A stretch of DNA of 64,000 nucleotides from Lutraria lutraria (lineage: Eukaryota > Mollusca > Bivalvia > Venerida > Mactridae): assembly GCA_964023205.1 (NCBI GenBank), contig OZ026847.1:9916652-9980651 (forward strand). The letters run 5' to 3'. How positions within the stretch are numbered: the first letter of the stretch is position 1; each line of letters begins with the position of its first letter. Shown here piece after piece: positions 63,501 to 64,000 of this stretch. Under the pieces are notes generated by a model, which searched no databases, had not been told where the DNA came from, and saw only the letters and a program-made list of their open reading frames with translations. The translations under genes and the position numbers were made by a program.

Positions 63501-63963
63501 CCTGTCATTGTCAATCTTAAGTATCTTGCATTAACATCACCAAGATCGAATGAATGAGAGTTACCAATCTGACCAGCATAAAAAGCGGTCCTTGACAATG
63601 ACCCAGATGTCAAACCTGTTGCTATCTCCAAACCCTCTGCTCTGCTTACTACAATCGGTAGTAATAATTAAAATGACATTATTTAATCCATAATTAATAT
63701 TTTTACTGACTACATTAATGTTCTAGTGAAATTCAAAGTCCTTACAAAAGTAGCCACAGACTTATTTTTTTTTTAAATAGAAAAGATGGCAATTGAAGAA
63801 AAAGCATCCATATGTAGATGTTACGGTTTGAACGTTCAATACAAAGAAGTGTTCTTAGCAGCTCCAAACTTACTGCAGCAGTCCAGTCGGTTATATACGT
63901 CGGCCCTTTCTAGGATGTATTCGCCTTCTAAATCTACTTGCCACCATGGTTCAAATTCATTGG
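45530..63963 (-). CDS. F-type lectin / TSP1 / EGF / LDLa protein, probably GPI-anchored (5' partial)
   Basis: Twenty-three coding exons are visible, totalling 3059 nt and about 1019 residues; the start lies beyond the right edge. Domain order: F-type lectin C-terminal part (63963-63451), acidic linker (62917-62867), TSP1 (62302-62135), TSP1 (61069-60899), fifteen EGF modules (60584 down to 48616), TSP1 (47524-47336), TSP1 (46858-46650), LDL-receptor class A (46463-46304), and a hydrophobic tail with stop (45591-45530). Nearly all module exons are symmetric phase 1-1, as in shuffled extracellular proteins; the exceptions are the last TSP1 (1-0) and LDLa (0-1). The protein should be secreted through the ER and held at the surface by GPI, binding glycans or matrix. 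I know of no named orthologue, so no gene symbol is given. Transcript data would settle alternative exon use among the EGF repeats. Confidence 0.9.
46304..46463 (-). CDS. LDL-receptor class A module exon
   Basis: The exon encodes RCPAGFFTCQSGGITCIQDV then YVCDCYNECDDGSDE and a Cys-containing extension LILWAGDACNQVCENAAP. The C-x-D-G-S-D-E calcium cage and six-Cys spacing mark LDLa. Its start is phase 0 and its end phase 1. Such modules bind ligand in a calcium-dependent way. Confidence 0.88.
46650..46858 (-). CDS. TSP1 module exon (fourth)
   Basis: It encodes QVDGNWGQWSSFTTCSKTCG then DGSQSKFRLCNNPAPSNGG and further Cys residues. WxxW and CSKTCG are present, the sites typically C-mannosylated and O-fucosylated. 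It ends at phase 0 before the LDLa exon, unlike the other TSP1 exons. The short extension GNDAYGAAYIS follows the last Cys pair. Confidence 0.9.
47336..47524 (-). CDS. TSP1 module exon (third)
   Basis: After KIGTPMDG the module reads VWGKWGSWRGCSATCGTGTQ and continues KRYRECDDPSPDYGGLPCPG. It has two overlapping WxxW motifs, the CSATCG O-fucosylation motif and six Cys. The acceptor is TTTTTATAG, the donor GTAAGT, and both phases are 1. Confidence 0.92.
48616..48726 (-). CDS. EGF module exon 15 (calcium-binding type)
   Basis: It encodes DINECDSSPCVHGTCNNLPN then SYSCTCNPDYTARNCDY, with six Cys and the D-I-N-E-C calcium motif. The 111-nt exon is phase 1-1. It is separated from EGF 14 by a 4.8-kb intron holding the truncated LINE. 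Confidence 0.9.
49220..49378. mobile_element. Mariner-like MITE, copy 2
   Basis: The element is 159 bp with inverted ends: CGAGGGTCATCCGTAAAGTT then CGTGGACAACC at the left, and the complement CGTCCACGAACTTTACGGAT then GACCCTCG at the right. It is flanked by TA on both sides (49218-49219, 49379-49380). The ends are related to those of the element at 11258-11444, but the interior differs. Confidence 0.8.
50668..52910 (-). mobile_element. 5'-truncated copy of the same LINE, in an intron
   Basis: Read on the minus strand, this copy is collinear with 40754-43008 of the first LINE. It starts inside the reverse transcriptase (LFILCAEILS region, just before YADD), includes the zf-RVT region (DYCSFCHNEKETLSHVLFKC) and 3' UTR with C-run, and ends in CCTATGGCTAC plus an A-tail (T-run at about 50651-50667). 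Frames are broken at several points. Truncation at the 5' end is typical of incomplete target-primed reverse transcription. It lies in the same sense as the host gene. Confidence 0.92.
53527..53640 (-). CDS. EGF module exon 14
   Basis: It encodes DIDECLSEPCTNDATCDNLL then DDYYCNCTGGWQGKDCEI, six Cys, with the calcium motif DIDEC. At 114 nt, phase 1-1, it departs from the 120-nt array. Confidence 0.9.
54194..54304 (-). CDS. EGF module exon 13
   Basis: It encodes DINECLASPCINGACINGPG then VYSCDCDGGWTGTHCDE, six Cys, 111 nt, phase 1-1. It is more diverged than the paired repeats upstream. Confidence 0.9.
54611..54624 (+). repeat. Poly-G run
   Basis: A run of about 14 G lies in the intron between EGF 12 and 13. 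It is probably a simple-sequence tract. Confidence 0.7.
54775..54870 (-). mobile_element. tRNA-like SINE head
   Basis: On the minus strand, GGGACCCAGTGGTTAGTGCG then CTAGACC and, about 30 bases on, GGGTTCGAAGGTC resemble A- and B-box regions of a tRNA-derived SINE. The B box is imperfect (GGTTCGAAGGT), so it is unlikely to be a working tRNA. Confidence 0.4.
54967..55086 (-). CDS. EGF module exon 12
   Basis: It encodes DINECTSASPPCQNGANCSN then TQGDYTCTCATGWQSKDCDV. It is 120 nt, phase 1-1, related to subtype A but with the subtype-B-like CATGW segment, so it looks intermediate. Confidence 0.92.
55778..55897 (-). CDS. EGF module exon 11 (subtype B)
   Basis: It encodes DVNECTSASPPCQNGATCTN then SVGGYSCFCATGWNGTNCDI, 120 nt, phase 1-1. 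It fits both the calcium-binding EGF motif and the C-x-[DN]-x4-[FY]-x-C-x-C hydroxylation motif. Confidence 0.93.
56032..56151 (-). CDS. EGF module exon 10 (subtype A)
   Basis: It encodes DINECTSASPPCQNGASCTN then SQGDYTCTCDSAWQGKDCDQ, 120 nt, phase 1-1. This is the clearest subtype A sequence (DSAWQGKDCDQ ending). Confidence 0.93.
56546..56665 (-). CDS. EGF module exon 9 (subtype B)
   Basis: It encodes DVNECTSVSPPCQNGATCTN then SVGGYSCQCATGWSGTNCDI, 120 nt, phase 1-1. It is nearly identical to exon 11, which points to recent duplication. Confidence 0.93.
56790..56909 (-). CDS. EGF module exon 8 (subtype A)
   Basis: It encodes DVNECTSASPPCQNGASCSN then SQGDYTCTCDSAWQGKDCDQ, 120 nt, phase 1-1. 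Apart from DV for DI and a Ser for Thr it equals exon 10. Confidence 0.93.
57331..57450 (-). CDS. EGF module exon 7 (diverged subtype B)
   Basis: It encodes DVDECSWRTTPCLNGAGCTN then SVGGYSCQCTVFWAGTNCDS, 120 nt, phase 1-1. The SVGGYSCQC core matches subtype B, but the first loop and the CTVFWAG segment are unique. Confidence 0.92.
57896..58015 (-). CDS. EGF module exon 6 (subtype A)
   Basis: It encodes DINECTSASPPCANGASCTN then SQGDYSCSCSSAWQGKDCDQ, 120 nt, phase 1-1. It shares CANG with exon 4; the start of the following plus-strand flank is also alike, so the pair belongs to one duplicated block. Confidence 0.93.
58239..58358 (-). CDS. EGF module exon 5 (subtype B)
   Basis: It encodes DVNECAAASSPCKNGATCSN then SVGGYSCQCATGWSGTNCDT, 120 nt, phase 1-1. 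It matches exon 3 almost exactly, including more than 30 bases of flanking intron after the acceptor side. Confidence 0.93.
58654..58773 (-). CDS. EGF module exon 4 (subtype A)
   Basis: It encodes DINECTSASPPCANGASCTN then SQGDYSCSCNSAWQGKDCDQ, 120 nt, phase 1-1. It is the partner of exon 6 in the duplicated A-B block. Confidence 0.93.
59231..59350 (-). CDS. EGF module exon 3 (subtype B)
   Basis: It encodes DVNECAAASSPCKNGATCTN then SAGGYSCQCATGWSGTNCDT, 120 nt, phase 1-1. It is the partner of exon 5. Confidence 0.93.
59682..59801 (-). CDS. EGF module exon 2 (subtype A-like)
   Basis: It encodes DDNECASASPPCQNGASCTN then TQGGYSCTCDSAWQGTNCDQ, 120 nt, phase 1-1, donor GTGAGT. It mixes a subtype A ending with the TNC of subtype B. 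Confidence 0.92.
60480..60584 (-). CDS. EGF module exon 1
   Basis: It encodes DCASNPCVNAVSCTDGSSDY then TCNCQTGWTGQNCDQ, six Cys, 105 nt, phase 1-1. It lacks the D-x-[ND]-E-C start, so it is probably not calcium-binding. Confidence 0.9.
60899..61069 (-). CDS. TSP1 module exon (second)
   Basis: It encodes VDGELTQWSAWGSCSVTCGS then GAAQRTRSCDPAPANGGKDC and further Cys. WSAW and CSVTCG are present. It is 171 nt, phase 1-1. Confidence 0.93.
62135..62302 (-). CDS. TSP1 module exon (first), atypical
   Basis: It encodes HGNWGDWGAWSNLCYCTGKR then PRERSCDNPAPQYDGNQCDG and a final Cys pair. The WxxW repeats, RxRxC and C-D-N-P-A-P are typical. The usual CSxTCG is replaced by LCYCTG, so the O-fucosylation motif is lost. 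It is 168 nt, phase 1-1. Confidence 0.88.
62867..62917 (-). CDS. Short acidic linker exon
   Basis: The 51-nt exon encodes DDDADGETDEDCAMPAP between the lectin and the first TSP1 module. It has a single Cys. Acceptor CTTTTCCAG, donor GTAAGA and phase 1-1 fit its neighbours, but so short an exon needs transcript support. Confidence 0.75.
63035..63152 (+). repeat. CATATGAGGCG dispersed repeat, copy 3
   Basis: The run from TACGCCCCTTTCAACAGTCA through CATATGAAGCGG to GCAACTGCCTACTTTCTCAC matches 36306-36432. It lies in the intron between the lectin and linker exons. Confidence 0.7.
63451..63648 (-). CDS. F-type lectin, C-terminal half
   Basis: It encodes ISRAEGLEIATGLTSGSLSR, continuing to NSHSFDLGDVNARYLRLTMT and EYLQLCEIEVYGHG. 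The ARYLRL...YLQLCEIEVYG close is diagnostic of the fucolectin/tachylectin-4 fold. The acceptor GATTGTAG completes a split Ile codon; the Arg in ISR falls four residues after the RLD of the previous exon. The donor is GTAAGG. Confidence 0.9.
63874..63963 (-). CDS. F-type lectin, central exon
   Basis: It encodes NEFEPWWQVDLEGEYILERA then DVYNRLDCC. PWW-x-VDL and N-R-x-D-C-C are hallmarks of F-type lectins. The Arg and Asp of RLD and the vicinal Cys pair correspond to the fucose-contacting residues. The conserved upstream His would lie in the preceding exon, outside the window. The donor is GTAAGT. Confidence 0.9.
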
Positions 63964-64000
63964 CTGTATGAAAACAATGTTGCTGATATATATCTCCCTC

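Overview
The window is AT-rich, intron-rich animal nuclear DNA dense in short mobile elements. The domain content (a NIT-domain receptor guanylyl cyclase without a kinase homology domain, an F-type lectin joined to TSP1/EGF/LDLa modules, and many MITE and SINE-like repeats) suggests a lophotrochozoan invertebrate, perhaps a bivalve mollusc. That identification is inferred from family knowledge and not proven by the sequence. I see no bacterial, viral or organellar genes. All three host genes lie on the minus strand. Exons were found by reading protein motifs and checking GT/AG splice sites and phase by eye.

Left edge (299-354): the first coding exon of a gene resembling TFIIH subunit p44 (GTF2H2); the rest lies outside the window.

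6290-34863: a complete NIT-domain receptor guanylyl cyclase in nine coding exons. All phases join, giving a predicted 647-residue protein: short cytosolic N-terminus, TM1, extracellular NIT domain, TM2, HNOBA-type linker, class III cyclase domain, short tail. The introns carry a 17-unit 44-bp minisatellite, several fold-back elements and MITEs, SINE-like sequence and an AATGGT-type microsatellite.

34864-45529: intergenic. It holds SINE-like sequences, a degenerate tandem array, and a nearly full-length but dead L1/Tx1-like LINE (about 38767-43008) with endonuclease, reverse transcriptase and C-terminal zinc-knuckle regions.

45530-63963 and beyond the right edge: a large modular adhesion or recognition protein with 23 coding exons in the window and its 5' end off the right side. 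In protein order: F-type lectin (C-terminal part), acidic linker, two TSP1, fifteen EGF (eleven in exons of exactly 120 nt, mostly alternating between two subtypes), two TSP1, an LDL-receptor class A module, and a short hydrophobic tail that looks like a GPI-attachment signal. Its largest intron in the window contains a 5'-truncated second copy of the same LINE.

The three genes have no evident functional link. The cyclase would turn an unknown extracellular cue into cGMP. The lectin/EGF protein would sit on the cell surface and may bind fucosylated glycans. The most useful points for follow-up are the cyclase architecture, the lectin-TSP1-EGF-LDLa architecture, the paired EGF exon duplication, and the MITE families, one of which may supply the cyclase's poly(A) signal.
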